Part shown: piece by piece, positions 24,687 through 34,890 of the stretch
Layout: each line of letters opens with the position of its first letter
Position numbering within the stretch: the first letter of the stretch is position 1
Source of the DNA: Saccharibacillus sp. CPCC 101409
GTDB lineage: Bacteria > Bacillota > Bacilli > Paenibacillales > Paenibacillaceae
Direction of reading: 5' to 3'
Length of the DNA: 64,000 nucleotides
Assembly: GCF_030518235.1 (NCBI RefSeq)
Contig: NZ_JAULSA010000001.1
Span: forward strand, 310,001-374,000
Translations under genes and position numbers: made by a program
Notes under the pieces: model-generated
Databases searched by the model: none
Told to the model about the DNA's origin: nothing
The model's input: only the letters and a program-made list of their open reading frames with translations

Positions 24687-25706
24687 ATGAAAAAGCTGAC
24701 GATTGAAGATGTCGCTCGTAAAGCGGGCGTTTCCAAAAGTACCGTATCCCAATACCTGAATCAAAGGTACAAATATATGAGCGAGTCGACCCGGCAGCGC
24801 ATAGCGGAAGTGATCCGGGAGCTGGAGTACCAGCCGAACGGACTGGCCCGCAGCCTCAAGCAGAACCGGACCTACCTGGTCGGGGTGATCGTGGCGGACA
24901 TCAATTACAATCTGTCGATCAGATGCGTCAGAGCGATCGAAAGCGAACTGCAAAGCCGGGGCATCCAGGTGCTGATCTGCAACACCGACGAAGATCCCGC
25001 CAAAGAGCGCCGGCATATCGAGACGCTTCTGGCGCGGCAGGTGGACGGGCTGATCGTGTTTCCGACGGAGCACCGGGCTTCCGTGTACGACAAGCTGAGC
25101 GAGCGCCAGACGCCTTTCGTATTTATCGACCGGCTGGTGGAAGGCGTAGGCACGCAAAGCCTGCTGCTCGACAATGAGAAGGCGGTCAAGATGGGCGTTG
25201 CGGAGCTGGCCGGCCGGGGGCATTCGCGCATCGGGATGATTACGCTGCCGCTCGGACGGCAGCCGATCACGCCGCGCCAGGAGCGGCTGGGCGCTTTCCG
25301 CAAAGCGATGGACGAAGCCGGTCTGCCGCTGCGCGCAGAATATATCCTCAGCGCGGCGGCGGAAGACATCGCGGGCGAACTGGCCGAGCTGATGGCGCTG
25401 CCGGAACCGCCGACCGCGGTCATCGCCGCCAACGATATCGTGCTGGCCGAGCTGCTCAAAGCATCCAATCGTCAGGGGATTGCGATCCCGAGGCAGCTTT
25501 CCGTGATCGGCATCGACGACGCCGAGTTCGCGCAGATTTATAATCCCGCGATCACGACGCTGTCCCAGCCCGCGCATGAAATGGGCGCCCAGGCGGCCAA
25601 GATCATCGTATCCGGCATCGAAGACAAAGAAAAGCTCGTGCCGATTACGTACCGGTTCGCGCCGGCTTTGCGCAGCGGCGCTTCGGTCGAGACCCTTGGG
25701 CGCTAA
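24687..25706 (+). CDS. LacI-family regulator, KdgR-like
   Basis: 339 aa. The helix-turn-helix 'LTIEDVARKAGVSKSTVSQYLNQRYKYMSESTRQRI' (residues 4-40) includes 'STVSQYLN' followed by 'YMSE', the variant I associate with Bacillus KdgR, the KDG-responsive repressor. 'LEYQPNGLARSLK' is the hinge helix, and residues 62-339 form the periplasmic-binding-protein-like effector domain. ATG 24687 is chosen because it directly starts the helix-turn-helix protein; upstream codons from 24636 look unlike family sequence. It lies between uxuAB and the divergent kdgK-kdgA pair. Control of these KDG genes is inferred from the neighbourhood and from shared palindromes. Confidence 0.88.
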   Translation: MKKLTIEDVARKAGVSKSTVSQYLNQRYKYMSESTRQRIAEVIRELEYQPNGLARSLKQNRTYLVGVIVADINYNLSIRCVRAIESELQSRGIQVLICNTDEDPAKERRHIETLLARQVDGLIVFPTEHRASVYDKLSERQTPFVFIDRLVEGVGTQSLLLDNEKAVKMGVAELAGRGHSRIGMITLPLGRQPITPRQERLGAFRKAMDEAGLPLRAEYILSAAAEDIAGELAELMALPEPPTAVIAANDIVLAELLKASNRQGIAIPRQLSVIGIDDAEFAQIYNPAITTLSQPAHEMGAQAAKIIVSGIEDKEKLVPITYRFAPALRSGASVETLGR

Positions 25707-25737
25707 AACGGGCCGGAGGCAGGGACGGCGCGGCATA

Positions 25738-25782
25738 AAAAAGGACTTCGCGCAACCGGGCCCGGTGCGCGAAGTCCTTTTT
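25738..25782. terminator. Strong bidirectional terminator
   Basis: AAAAAGGACTTCGCGC (25738-25753) pairs perfectly with 25767-25782, ending in TTTTT on both strands. The loop region holds CCGGGCCCGG. It separates the convergent LacI-family and kdgK genes. Confidence 0.9.
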
Positions 25783-25872
25783 GACATCCTATTGAAGAAG
25801 ATCCATTAAAGAAGATCCATGCGAGACTGAAAATGAATATCGGCTTCGCCCCGAACCGCCGGCGCGCCGCTT

Positions 25873-26832
25873 CTAGCGTGCGGGAGCGGCGGTCGCCAGG
25901 AAAGCGTCCAGTTCTTCGCGCGACGGCAGGCCGTCCATATCGCCCGGCGACATCACGGCGAGCGCGCCGAGCGCGTTGCCGCGCGTAACGGCGGACCGGA
26001 TATCCAGCTTCTCCAGCAGCGCGCTGACGACTCCCGCCGCAAATCCGTCGCCCGCGCCCACGGTATCGACGACTTCCTTGACCTCGAAGCCCGGCGCGAA
26101 GCCGGAGCCTTCTGTCGTTTTGTAGAAGGCTCCGCCCGGTCCCATCTTGATGACCACCAGCGAGACGCCTTTATTCAAATAATAGTCGGCGATTTCTTCC
26201 GGTTCTTGAAGTCCGGTCAGCAGGCGGGCTTCGCCGATGCCGGGGAAGAACCAGTCGCTGCGGGCGGCCAGATCGTTGAGCGTGTCGATCATGACCTGCT
26301 GGTCCGCCCACAAGACCGGACGCAAATTGGGGTCGAACGAGATGGTGCGGCCGAGTTCCTTCATATAAGTCATGGCGTGTTTGGAGAATTCCAGCATCGA
26401 TGCCGAAAGCGCTGCCGAAATACCGGTTACGTGCAGGTGCCCGGCCGAAGCGAAGTACGCCTCGTCAAAATCGGCGACGGAAAGCGTGGAAGCGGCCGAC
26501 TGTTTGCGGAAGTATTCCACTTTCGGATCGCCGCTTGCCACTCTCGATTTCAGCAGCATGCCGGTCGGCCGCTCCTGGGTAAACGTCACGGAAGACGTAT
26601 CGATTCCTTCCTGCTGCTGGGCCTGTGTAATAAATCGTCCGAAGCTGTCTTCTCCGAGTTTGGTTACATAGCCTGTCTTGTGACCCAATCGGCACAACCC
26701 GGTCGCTACGTTGCTTTCGGCTCCGGCGAGCGACTTGGAGAACGAAACAACCTCGTGCAGCTCTCCTTCTTCGTCGGCGCGAAACATAGCCATCGGTTCG
26801 CCGAAAGTGACGGCAGCCAGTCTATTGGACAT
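25873..26832 (-). CDS. kdgK: 2-Keto-3-deoxygluconate kinase (PfkB family)
   Basis: 319 aa. PfkB signature: 'DTVGAGDGFAAG' near residues 255-266, with Asp262 the catalytic base; the N-terminal 'FGEPMAMFRADEEG' and 'SLAGAESNVATGLCRLG' match the substrate region of KdgK. It phosphorylates KDG with ATP to KDPG. AGGAGG lies 7-8 nt before ATG 26832. The gene is divergent from kdgA across a 323-bp region that carries both promoters. Confidence 0.92.
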   Translation of the reverse strand: MSNRLAAVTFGEPMAMFRADEEGELHEVVSFSKSLAGAESNVATGLCRLGHKTGYVTKLGEDSFGRFITQAQQQEGIDTSSVTFTQERPTGMLLKSRVASGDPKVEYFRKQSAASTLSVADFDEAYFASAGHLHVTGISAALSASMLEFSKHAMTYMKELGRTISFDPNLRPVLWADQQVMIDTLNDLAARSDWFFPGIGEARLLTGLQEPEEIADYYLNKGVSLVVIKMGPGGAFYKTTEGSGFAPGFEVKEVVDTVGAGDGFAAGVVSALLEKLDIRSAVTRGNALGALAVMSPGDMDGLPSREELDAFLATAAPAR

Positions 26833-26875
26833 GCGTTATTCCTCCTAAGAGATCGTTTTCTTTAAAGTATCACAT

Positions 26876-26885
26876 AAACCGGTTT
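26876..26885. promoter_or_regulatory. CG-centred operator in the kdgK promoter
   Basis: AAACCGGTTT is a perfect 10-bp palindrome. On the minus strand it lies within the 17-bp spacer between TTGTAC (-35-like) and TACTTT (-10-like), 45-75 bp before kdgK. LacI-family repressors bind such CG-centred palindromes; the adjacent KdgR-like protein is the obvious candidate. Confidence 0.5.
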
Positions 26886-27027
26886 TGTACAATTGCGCTC
26901 TTCCTTTTAAAAGCAGAATAGTTTGACGAAATTGGCAGCGATGAATAAATAAAATAAAAATAAACCCCGATTTATCAAGGTTTATTCGAAAATTCCCGAT
27001 TATAAAGCGGCCAATCCCAAAAAGATA

Positions 27028-27061
27028 TTGACTCGCCAACCGTTAGAATCTAGTATTCTAA
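27028..27061 (+). promoter_or_regulatory. kdgA promoter with an overlapping palindrome
   Basis: TTGACT (27028-27033), 17-bp spacer and TAGTAT (27051-27056). A 7-bp-arm palindrome, TTAGAAT-CTAGT-ATTCTAA (27043-27061), covers the -10 box, so a bound protein would block polymerase. AGTTTAGTAAA (27093-27103) lies further downstream. Confidence 0.6.
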
Positions 27062-27155
27062 TTAGAGTGTTTTTTGATAGTTTTGATAAAAAAGTTTAGT
27101 AAAAATCGTGCGTGTTCACCTATCTTAAAATTGGAGAAGCAAAGGAGCAATTACA

Positions 27156-27797
27156 ATGAAGAAATTGAAAGTACTGGGCAGTCTGCAAACCTGCGGCGTG
27201 GTGGCGGTTATTCGGGCCGACAACGCGGAGGATGCTTATAAAATGTCCGCCGCCTGCATCGAAGGCGGCCTGACGAATATCGAAGTCACATTTACGACAC
27301 CGGGCGCGGAACACGCGATCCGCGATCTGGCCGCCGAATACGGAGACCGAGCGGTCATCGGCGCGGGCACCGTGCTGGACCCGATCACGGCGAGAATCGC
27401 GATTCTGGCCGGAGCGGAATTTGTGGTCAGCCCTTCTTTTGAAAAAGAAACGGCCGAGCTGTGCAATCTGTACTCGATCCCTTACATGCCGGGCGTGCTG
27501 ACGCTGGGAGAAATCAAGGAAGCGCTGAAAATGGGCGTCGATGTGCTGAAGCTGTTCCCGGGCAGCGCGTTCGGAGCGGACTTTGTCAAAGCGGTCAAAG
27601 GTCCGATGCCGCATATCAATATCATGCCGACCGGCGGCGTCGATCTGGACAATATGGAGCAGTGGCTCAATGCCGGCTGTATCGCGGTCGGCATCGGCGG
27701 CAACCTGACGGCGCCCGCGAAGCAGGGACATTACGACCAGGTTACGGAGCTGGCGGCGAAGTATGTCGCGAAGTACCGTTCGCTGCGGCAGGGGTAA
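27156..27797 (+). CDS. kdgA: KDPG/KHG aldolase
   Basis: 213 aa. This bifunctional aldolase splits 2-keto-3-deoxy-6-phosphogluconate to pyruvate and glyceraldehyde 3-phosphate, the last step of the uronate route. Motifs: 'GVVAVIRADNAEDA', 'IEVTFTTPGAEHAI', 'VIGAGTVLDP', 'FVVSPSF', and the Schiff-base Lys132 in 'DVLKLFPGSAFG', then 'MPTGGVDLDNMEQWL'. AAGGAG precedes ATG 27156 by about 8 nt. It is transcribed away from kdgK. Confidence 0.95.
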   Translation: MKKLKVLGSLQTCGVVAVIRADNAEDAYKMSAACIEGGLTNIEVTFTTPGAEHAIRDLAAEYGDRAVIGAGTVLDPITARIAILAGAEFVVSPSFEKETAELCNLYSIPYMPGVLTLGEIKEALKMGVDVLKLFPGSAFGADFVKAVKGPMPHINIMPTGGVDLDNMEQWLNAGCIAVGIGGNLTAPAKQGHYDQVTELAAKYVAKYRSLRQG

Positions 27798-27948
27798 GCG
27801 GCTGAATCCGGCAAACGGTCACCGATTTTCGGCACGGTGCGAAACTCGTCTTCCATACGGAAGGCGAGTTTCTTTTGCTTCCGCCGCAAAGCGGTTAAAA
27901 TGAAGGTACTGCTGCTGACAGCGAGAGATTCAGGACCGGAGGGCATTC

Positions 27949-30444
27949 ATGATTAAACAACACGGAAGCTGGTGGAAGGACGAACGGATCGCCGGCCTTA
28001 TCGCGCGTATCGAGGTGGAAGCGGGGATGTTCGAATACGGCTTCGAGATTCCGGCGGAGTTCCACGCGGATTTTGCGGAAGCGGGCGGCGGAGTCTTTCC
28101 CGCGGCCGGCGAGAGCCGTCCGGTGCATCTGATGCACCAGACCGGCGATGTATACGCCGCTTACGAAGTGCGGATGGAGCGCCGGCGCATCGGCTTTCGC
28201 GGCGGAGAAGCTCTTGAGATCCACTACGATTCGAATAAGGAGCTGAAGCGGTTCCTGGCTTCGGCGTTTCACGCGACCCGCGGCGGGCTGCCGCCGGGGG
28301 AAGACGGAGGGACGGCCGAAGAGGACGGGACTTCGGGCGAGTCTTCACGGGCGATTCGGCCGGGCGGGGCCGAAGAAGCGGAGGCGGCGCTGCTTGAAGC
28401 CGCGCCGCGCACCGGGCAAAGCGGGCCGGCCGAGACGGGGGCCGGGCTGCGCATTCCCGCCCGCCGCGATCCGGGCGGCGGAACCGATTCGGACAAGCTC
28501 CGGGAGGAGCGCGCCGAATATGTGTATTTCTACCGGACGGATACGCCGTATACGTACCGGATGGAGCTGGAGACCCTGGCGGACCGGCAGGCGCCGCGGG
28601 TCTGGTGGGCCGAGCACGGCGCGGCGCTGGAGCGCGAGAGCGCGCTCGGGCTGCTCTGGACGGCCGAGGACGGCCGCGCCGCAGGGGCCGGACAGGGCCG
28701 CCGCGCGCCGCAGGCGCGGGCGGAAGCAGCGGCCGCGCTTGCGCGGCTGCGCCCGGGCGACGTCGTGCTGCACAGCGAGCGCGGCGAGCTGCGCTTTGCC
28801 GGCCGCGTGGCGGAAGCGGCCGCGCGGGCGGACGACCCGCTGGCTCCGGCGGGCCTGCCGGGCCGGGGAAGCGGGCTGCGCGTCCGCGTGGACTACCGCC
28901 GGCTGAATCCGGCGGTGCGGCTCGAAGGGCTGGACGCGGAGCCGGCGTTTCTGCGCGCGGCGCGGGAATTGTCCGCGCCGTCCGCGGCGGACAATGCTTC
29001 GCTTCCTTTGCGGCTGCATGAATTTGCGCCGGAGGAGCTGGAGGCGCTCCTGCGCGCTTGTCCGCGCACGGACTGGCCGGATTTCGTCCGCGGCGCGGCG
29101 GAGACCGGCCGCGAAGACGGCGGGCCGCCGCCGTTCGATCCGGACAACTCGATCGAACGCCTGAGCGCCGGGCCTCCCGCTCCGGAGCCGGCCGAGCCGC
29201 CGCTGCCGCATATTCCCGACCGCGAAGTGAGCGCCGCGGTGCGGCAGGTCGCCGGGTATATCCGGCAGAAAGGATTCTCGTTCCCGGACGGGCTGGTCGA
29301 GCATTATTACTTGTCGCTCAAGACCCGGCCGTTCGTGATTCTGGCCGGCATCTCCGGCACGGGCAAAACGCAGCTGTCGCGGCTGTTCGCGGAAGCGGTC
29401 GGCGCTTCCGCGGACAACGGGCGGTTCACGCTCATTCCCGTGCGGCCGGACTGGAGCGATCCCGCAGACTTGATCGGCTACAAAGACCTGTCCGGCGCGT
29501 TCAAGCCCGGACCGCTGACGCTGGCGCTGCGCCGTGCGTCGCTTCCCGGCGAAGCGGACCGTCCGCACTTTATCGTGCTGGACGAGATGAACCTGGCTCG
29601 GGTCGAGCATTATTTCAGCGACCTGCTCAGCCTGATGGAGACGCGCCGCCGGCCCGCCGGCCGCCGGGAAGCGGAAGAGCGGGAAAGATCGGGCCGCCCC
29701 GGAAACGAGATTTCGTCGCAGCCGCTGCTGCCCGAAGAGCTGTTCGAGCGGGAAGCGGACCGCGCGGCTTACGGCGGACTGACCATCCCCGGCAACGTTT
29801 ATCTGATCGGGACGGTGAATATGGACGAGACGACGTATCCGTTCAGCAAAAAGGTGCTGGACCGCGCCGGCACGATCGAATTCAATCATATCGACCTGAT
29901 GCAGCTTCCGCTGCTTCGCGAAGAAGCGCAGGAAGAACTGTTCCCGCTGCGGGCGGACCGCCATCTGCTGCAAAGCGATTATTTGCAGCTGATCGACGCG
30001 ATGGACGAGCATGGGGACCTCATTCGCGTTACCGCCGCGGAGCTTGCGCAAATCAATACCGTTCTCGAAGACATCCAGGCGCATGTGGGTTTCCGGGTGC
30101 GCGACGCCGTCTGCTTCTATCTGATCTATAATGAACGCTTCCGCCTGATGGCCCGCGACGCCGCGTTCGACGGCCAGCTGATGCAGAAGATCCTGCCGCG
30201 CATCCAGGGGAGCCGGTTTGCGGTGAAAAGGGTGCTGCTGGATCTGCTGCGCCACTGCCTGGGAAGCGAAGCGGCCGGAGCGTTCGACTGGCGCGAACTT
30301 GAAGATTCGGCCGAAGACGTATACGCCGGGCGGCGCGGACGCGAAGCGCTGGCCGCCGCCCGTTATCCGCAGAGCGCGAAGAAGCTGGCTTATATGCTGC
30401 GGAGGCTGGACGAAGACGGATTTACGTCGTACTGGTTGAGCTGA
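27949..30444 (+). CDS. McrB-like AAA NTPase with an EVE-like N-terminal region
   Basis: 831 aa. The AAA module has Walker A AGISGTGKT (about 466-474), Walker B 'FIVLDEMNL' (about 541-549) and 'GTVNMDETTYPFSKKVLDR' (about 620-640) at the place where McrB carries its guanine-specificity motif. The N-terminal half is divergent. Near residues 265-325 'LRPGDVVLHSERGELRFAGRV' and 'LRVRVDYRRLNP' resemble EVE/PUA-type domains that read modified bases. Low-complexity Ala/Gly/Glu insertions break it up (about 105-180, 225-262 and 565-590). It would act as the NTP-driven motor of a type IV restriction system. The likely nuclease partner (38833) is about 8.4 kb downstream, not adjacent. Confidence 0.82.
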   Translation: MIKQHGSWWKDERIAGLIARIEVEAGMFEYGFEIPAEFHADFAEAGGGVFPAAGESRPVHLMHQTGDVYAAYEVRMERRRIGFRGGEALEIHYDSNKELKRFLASAFHATRGGLPPGEDGGTAEEDGTSGESSRAIRPGGAEEAEAALLEAAPRTGQSGPAETGAGLRIPARRDPGGGTDSDKLREERAEYVYFYRTDTPYTYRMELETLADRQAPRVWWAEHGAALERESALGLLWTAEDGRAAGAGQGRRAPQARAEAAAALARLRPGDVVLHSERGELRFAGRVAEAAARADDPLAPAGLPGRGSGLRVRVDYRRLNPAVRLEGLDAEPAFLRAARELSAPSAADNASLPLRLHEFAPEELEALLRACPRTDWPDFVRGAAETGREDGGPPPFDPDNSIERLSAGPPAPEPAEPPLPHIPDREVSAAVRQVAGYIRQKGFSFPDGLVEHYYLSLKTRPFVILAGISGTGKTQLSRLFAEAVGASADNGRFTLIPVRPDWSDPADLIGYKDLSGAFKPGPLTLALRRASLPGEADRPHFIVLDEMNLARVEHYFSDLLSLMETRRRPAGRREAEERERSGRPGNEISSQPLLPEELFEREADRAAYGGLTIPGNVYLIGTVNMDETTYPFSKKVLDRAGTIEFNHIDLMQLPLLREEAQEELFPLRADRHLLQSDYLQLIDAMDEHGDLIRVTAAELAQINTVLEDIQAHVGFRVRDAVCFYLIYNERFRLMARDAAFDGQLMQKILPRIQGSRFAVKRVLLDLLRHCLGSEAAGAFDWRELEDSAEDVYAGRRGREALAAARYPQSAKKLAYMLRRLDEDGFTSYWLS

Positions 30445-30533
30445 ACATTGAATGGCGGGACTGCGCGGCCTCCGGCGGATTTCCCGCTTCGAACCGCCAG
30501 CTCCGGCACGGCGGTCAAGCTCCGAAAAAAGCC

Positions 30534-30567
30534 GTTCCCGGCCGCCGCGATATGCGGCGGCAGGAAC
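30534..30567 (-). terminator. Terminator of the old-yellow-enzyme gene
   Basis: GTTCC...CCGCCGC pairs with GCGGCGG...GGAAC around a GATAT loop. On the minus strand it is followed by GGCTTTTTT; on the plus strand by GTCTTTTC, so it may also stop the McrB-like transcript. Confidence 0.75.
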
Positions 30568-30597
30568 GTCTTTTCTACTATGGCATTCTAAATTTCT

Positions 30598-31776
30598 TCA
30601 ATACAGCTCGCCCAGCGCCGCCGGATCGAACGCTTTGAGCTCGTCTTTGCGGCCTTCGCGGATCTTGCGCGGCCATTCGGGATCGGCCAGCAGGGCGCGG
30701 CCTACGGCGACAAGGTCGAATTCTCCGTTTTCCAGCCGCTGCAGCAGCTCGTCAAGGCCGACGCTGCCGGCTCCCCGGCCCTGATAAGCGTTCAGAAACT
30801 CATTGTCCAGTCCGACCGAACCGACCGTGACGACCGGCTTTCCGGTTAGCTTTTTGGCCCATCCGGCCAGATTCAGCGTCGAGCCTTCGAATTCGGGTTC
30901 GTGGAAACGGCGGGTCGAGCAGTGGAACAGATCCACGCCGGCTTCAGCGAGAAGATTCAGAAATTCTCCCAGTTCTTCCGGCGTTTGCCACGGTCTGGCC
31001 GTGTAATCGCTCTGCTTCCACTGCGATAAACGGATCGCAATCGGGAAATCCGGACCCGTTTCGGCGCGAATCGCCTGGATGACGTCCACGGCAAACCGCG
31101 CGCGTGCGGTGAGATCGCCGCCGTAGCGGTCCGTGCGCTTGTTCGTCCGCTCCCACAAAAACTGGTCGATCAGGTAGCCGTGCGCGCCTTGAAGTTCCAC
31201 GCCGTCGAAGCCGATCCGTTTGGCTTCCGCCGCGGCGCGGGCATACGAACGGACGACGTCTTCGATCTGCGCTTCGGTCATCGGTTCGCCGGCAGGACTA
31301 CCGCTTAGATCGAGCCCGGACGGGCCGATCGAAGGCGCTTCCGGGTGCGGCTGCGAACCGGCGGGACGGGCCATGCCCATATGCCAGAGCTGCGGGAAGA
31401 TCCGGCCGCCGGCTTCGTGCACCTGCCGCACGACTTCGGCCCATCCGTCGAGCGCCGCTTCGCCGTACATCGCGGGAACGCTCGTTTCGCTGACCGCCGA
31501 CGGATGATCGATCACGGCGCCTTCGGTAATAATCAGGCCGACCCCGCTTTCCGCGCGGCGGCGGTAATAAGCGGCGACGTCCGGACCGGGCACGCCGCCC
31601 GGCGAGAAGCCGCGCGCCATGGCGGGCATGACGAGCCGGGATTGCAGGGTCAGCGTGCCGGTCAGGGCGTAAGGCCGGAACAGCAGCTCTGCGGACAACG
31701 CCGGATTATGGGACTCCGTTTGAAATTCGGATTGGGTTTCGGATTGGGATTGCGATAAGGAACGGGAATTCGACAT
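30598..31776 (-). CDS. NADH:flavin oxidoreductase, old yellow enzyme family
   Basis: 392 aa. The FMN-binding TIM barrel shows 'LQSRLVMPAMARGFSPGG', 'GVGLIITEGAVIDHPSA', 'RIFPQLWHMGMA', 'IGFDGVELQGAHGYLIDQFLWERTNKRTDRYGGDL' and 'FDLVAVGRALLADPEWPRKI'. Such enzymes reduce activated alkenes such as enones with NAD(P)H. The first ~22 residues are a Ser/Gln/Glu-rich repeat (SRSLSQSQSETQSEFQTES) not found in the family, encoded by GATTGGG-type repeats. GGAGGT precedes ATG 31776. It is divergent from a TetR regulator, its likely controller. Confidence 0.9.
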   Translation of the reverse strand: MSNSRSLSQSQSETQSEFQTESHNPALSAELLFRPYALTGTLTLQSRLVMPAMARGFSPGGVPGPDVAAYYRRRAESGVGLIITEGAVIDHPSAVSETSVPAMYGEAALDGWAEVVRQVHEAGGRIFPQLWHMGMARPAGSQPHPEAPSIGPSGLDLSGSPAGEPMTEAQIEDVVRSYARAAAEAKRIGFDGVELQGAHGYLIDQFLWERTNKRTDRYGGDLTARARFAVDVIQAIRAETGPDFPIAIRLSQWKQSDYTARPWQTPEELGEFLNLLAEAGVDLFHCSTRRFHEPEFEGSTLNLAGWAKKLTGKPVVTVGSVGLDNEFLNAYQGRGAGSVGLDELLQRLENGEFDLVAVGRALLADPEWPRKIREGRKDELKAFDPAALGELY

Positions 31777-31969
31777 GAATAAGCACCTCCGGGAATAGTA
31801 TCGATCGCAGCCCGACAGCAGGGCCGCGATTGAGCAGCTTGGCGGCTGCGGGTATAAGCGTACCCCCGCCCGCGCGGCCTCTCAACCGGCAATATCCGGG
31901 GTCTGTTGCTTAACCGCGTTTTGCGAAAAATTGTCGGGTAGCGCTTTTCCGGGCGCCGCTTCTGTCCGG

Positions 31970-31998
31970 TTGCCGCGTCCGGACGTTTTGCCTATAAT
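31970..31998 (+). promoter_or_regulatory. Promoter of the TetR-family gene
   Basis: TTGCCG (31970-31975), 17-bp spacer and consensus TATAAT (31993-31998), 63 bp before ATG 32061. Confidence 0.6.
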
Positions 31999-32060
31999 TT
32001 GAAGCATCGGCGCGCTGCGCCGGATGAACGGAATAGAGCGAAAAAGAAAGGAGGGCCAGC

Positions 32061-33646
<1,586 letters not shown>

Positions 33647-33660
33647 AACGGAACGGACAA

Positions 33661-33690
33661 AAGGCTGACGGGAATTTCCCCGTCAGCCTT
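33661..33690. terminator. Bidirectional terminator
   Basis: AAGGCTGACGGG pairs with CCCGTCAGCCTT, with a 6-nt loop. It lies between the convergent aldo/keto reductase and cupin genes. Confidence 0.8.
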
Positions 33691-33724
33691 ATTTGCGCGG
33701 CAGGACCGCTTTCGTGAACGCTGC

Positions 33725-34135
33725 CTATTCGCCTTGGCCCAGCCGTCCGTAAGCTTCGTCTTCCACCGGCTCCAGCCACTGCGTTTCGCCCGGCGTGAGC
33801 GCGATATGCACAAACCAGCTGTTTTGAGCCGCGCCGTGCCAGTGTTTGACATTCGCCGGAATATTCACGACGTCGCCCTGCTTGAGCGGCTGTGCCGGCT
33901 TGCCTTCTTCCCGGTACCAGCCTTCGCCGCCGGTGACGAGCAGCACCTGCCCGACTTTATGCGTATGCCAGTTGGTCCGCGAACCCGGCGCGAATGTAAC
34001 GCTGCCGATCGCCGCGTTCAGCGGCTCGGGATCGGTAAAGATCATATTGCGGTATGTTTCGCCGGTAAAATACTCGCTTTCCGCTTTGCCGCCGAGCGGG
34101 AAGATCCCGCCGCCGTTCAGTTCTTCGTGAGCCAT
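33725..34135 (-). CDS. Cupin-domain protein
   Basis: 136 aa single cupin. Motif 1 is 'GSRTNWHTHKVGQVLLVTGGEGWYREEG' (two His plus a Gln in place of the usual third ligand Glu), motif 2 is 'GDVVNIPANVKHWHGAA'. Relatives are often annotated as carboxymuconolactone-decarboxylase-associated cupins, without a proven reaction. The N-terminal 'FTGETYRNMIF' is typical of that group. GGAGGAA precedes ATG 34135. The gene is followed upstream on the same strand by a secreted protein gene, and the two may share a transcript. Confidence 0.88.
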   Translation of the reverse strand: MAHEELNGGGIFPLGGKAESEYFTGETYRNMIFTDPEPLNAAIGSVTFAPGSRTNWHTHKVGQVLLVTGGEGWYREEGKPAQPLKQGDVVNIPANVKHWHGAAQNSWFVHIALTPGETQWLEPVEDEAYGRLGQGE

Positions 34136-34150
34136 AAGAAATTCCTCCGA

Positions 34151-34672
34151 TCAGTCGTCCACATTCACCGTCGAGATGCCCGGCATGCCGGATTTGGACG
34201 GGGTAAACCAGATATGGCCGTCGTCGATCGACGCGCCGTCCTGGTTCACGAACAGCTCCGCGAACGAGGTTTCCGCAAGGCTTTCGCGCACGTCCTCGGT
34301 AAAGATTTGATTGTATTTGTTCAGGAACTGCGCTTTGGTTTTGATGACCGTCTTCGCGGCCGGCTTGTCGTCGTCGGTATCCAGATAGACGGACAGCGGG
34401 TAATGCACGCGCGCGGCTACGGCCGCTTTGTCGCCTTTGGCGACGGCGCGCTGGAGATTGGCGTAGAACGCTTTGACGTTGGAAGCGTCTTTGAAGCCGG
34501 CAACGTTAACCAGCTTTTTCTCCACGCTCGAAGACGCGGAAGTCGAAGCGCCGTACGAGGCGGAAGTATGGACGGGAGCCGCGGCGGCGGGCAGGGCCAG
34601 CGCGGCCGTCAGCATCGCGGCGCCCAGAATCGCGGTCGGTTTTCTCCATTTTCGGGTCGATGTTCTGTTCAT
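34151..34672 (-). CDS. Secreted hypothetical protein with an NTF2-like region
   Basis: 173 aa. It has a signal peptide: basic NRTSTRKWRKP, a hydrophobic stretch (about 14-30), and an 'AAAAP' cleavage site. After a Ser/Ala-rich linker, 'YANLQRAVAKGDKAAVAARVHYPLSVYLD' and 'KTKAQFLNKYNQIFT' look like the helix-plus-strand start of an NTF2-like fold with a DUF4440-type layout. ATG 34672 (MNRTS) is chosen because GGAGGT lies 7-8 nt upstream. It is the upstream neighbour of the cupin gene with a 15-bp gap, probably in the same operon. Function unknown. Confidence 0.7.
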   Translation of the reverse strand: MNRTSTRKWRKPTAILGAAMLTAALALPAAAAPVHTSASYGASTSASSSVEKKLVNVAGFKDASNVKAFYANLQRAVAKGDKAAVAARVHYPLSVYLDTDDDKPAAKTVIKTKAQFLNKYNQIFTEDVRESLAETSFAELFVNQDGASIDDGHIWFTPSKSGMPGISTVNVDD

Positions 34673-34890
34673 GATCGGTACCTCCAAATTCGGAATAATA
34701 GTACGTTGACAACGTAATAGGGCTTGTCGCGAGCAGCCTTATCTTTGGTACTTGGACGATTACAAGGACGGCGAATCACTTCCTTTTTCTTCCTTGTCCG
34801 TTCTCCGGCGCCTCGCCGTTCCCTCTCGCCCGCGGATTGGTTAATATAAGAGAAACCTCGACGATCCGATCGCGGAAAGGAGCCCTACCC

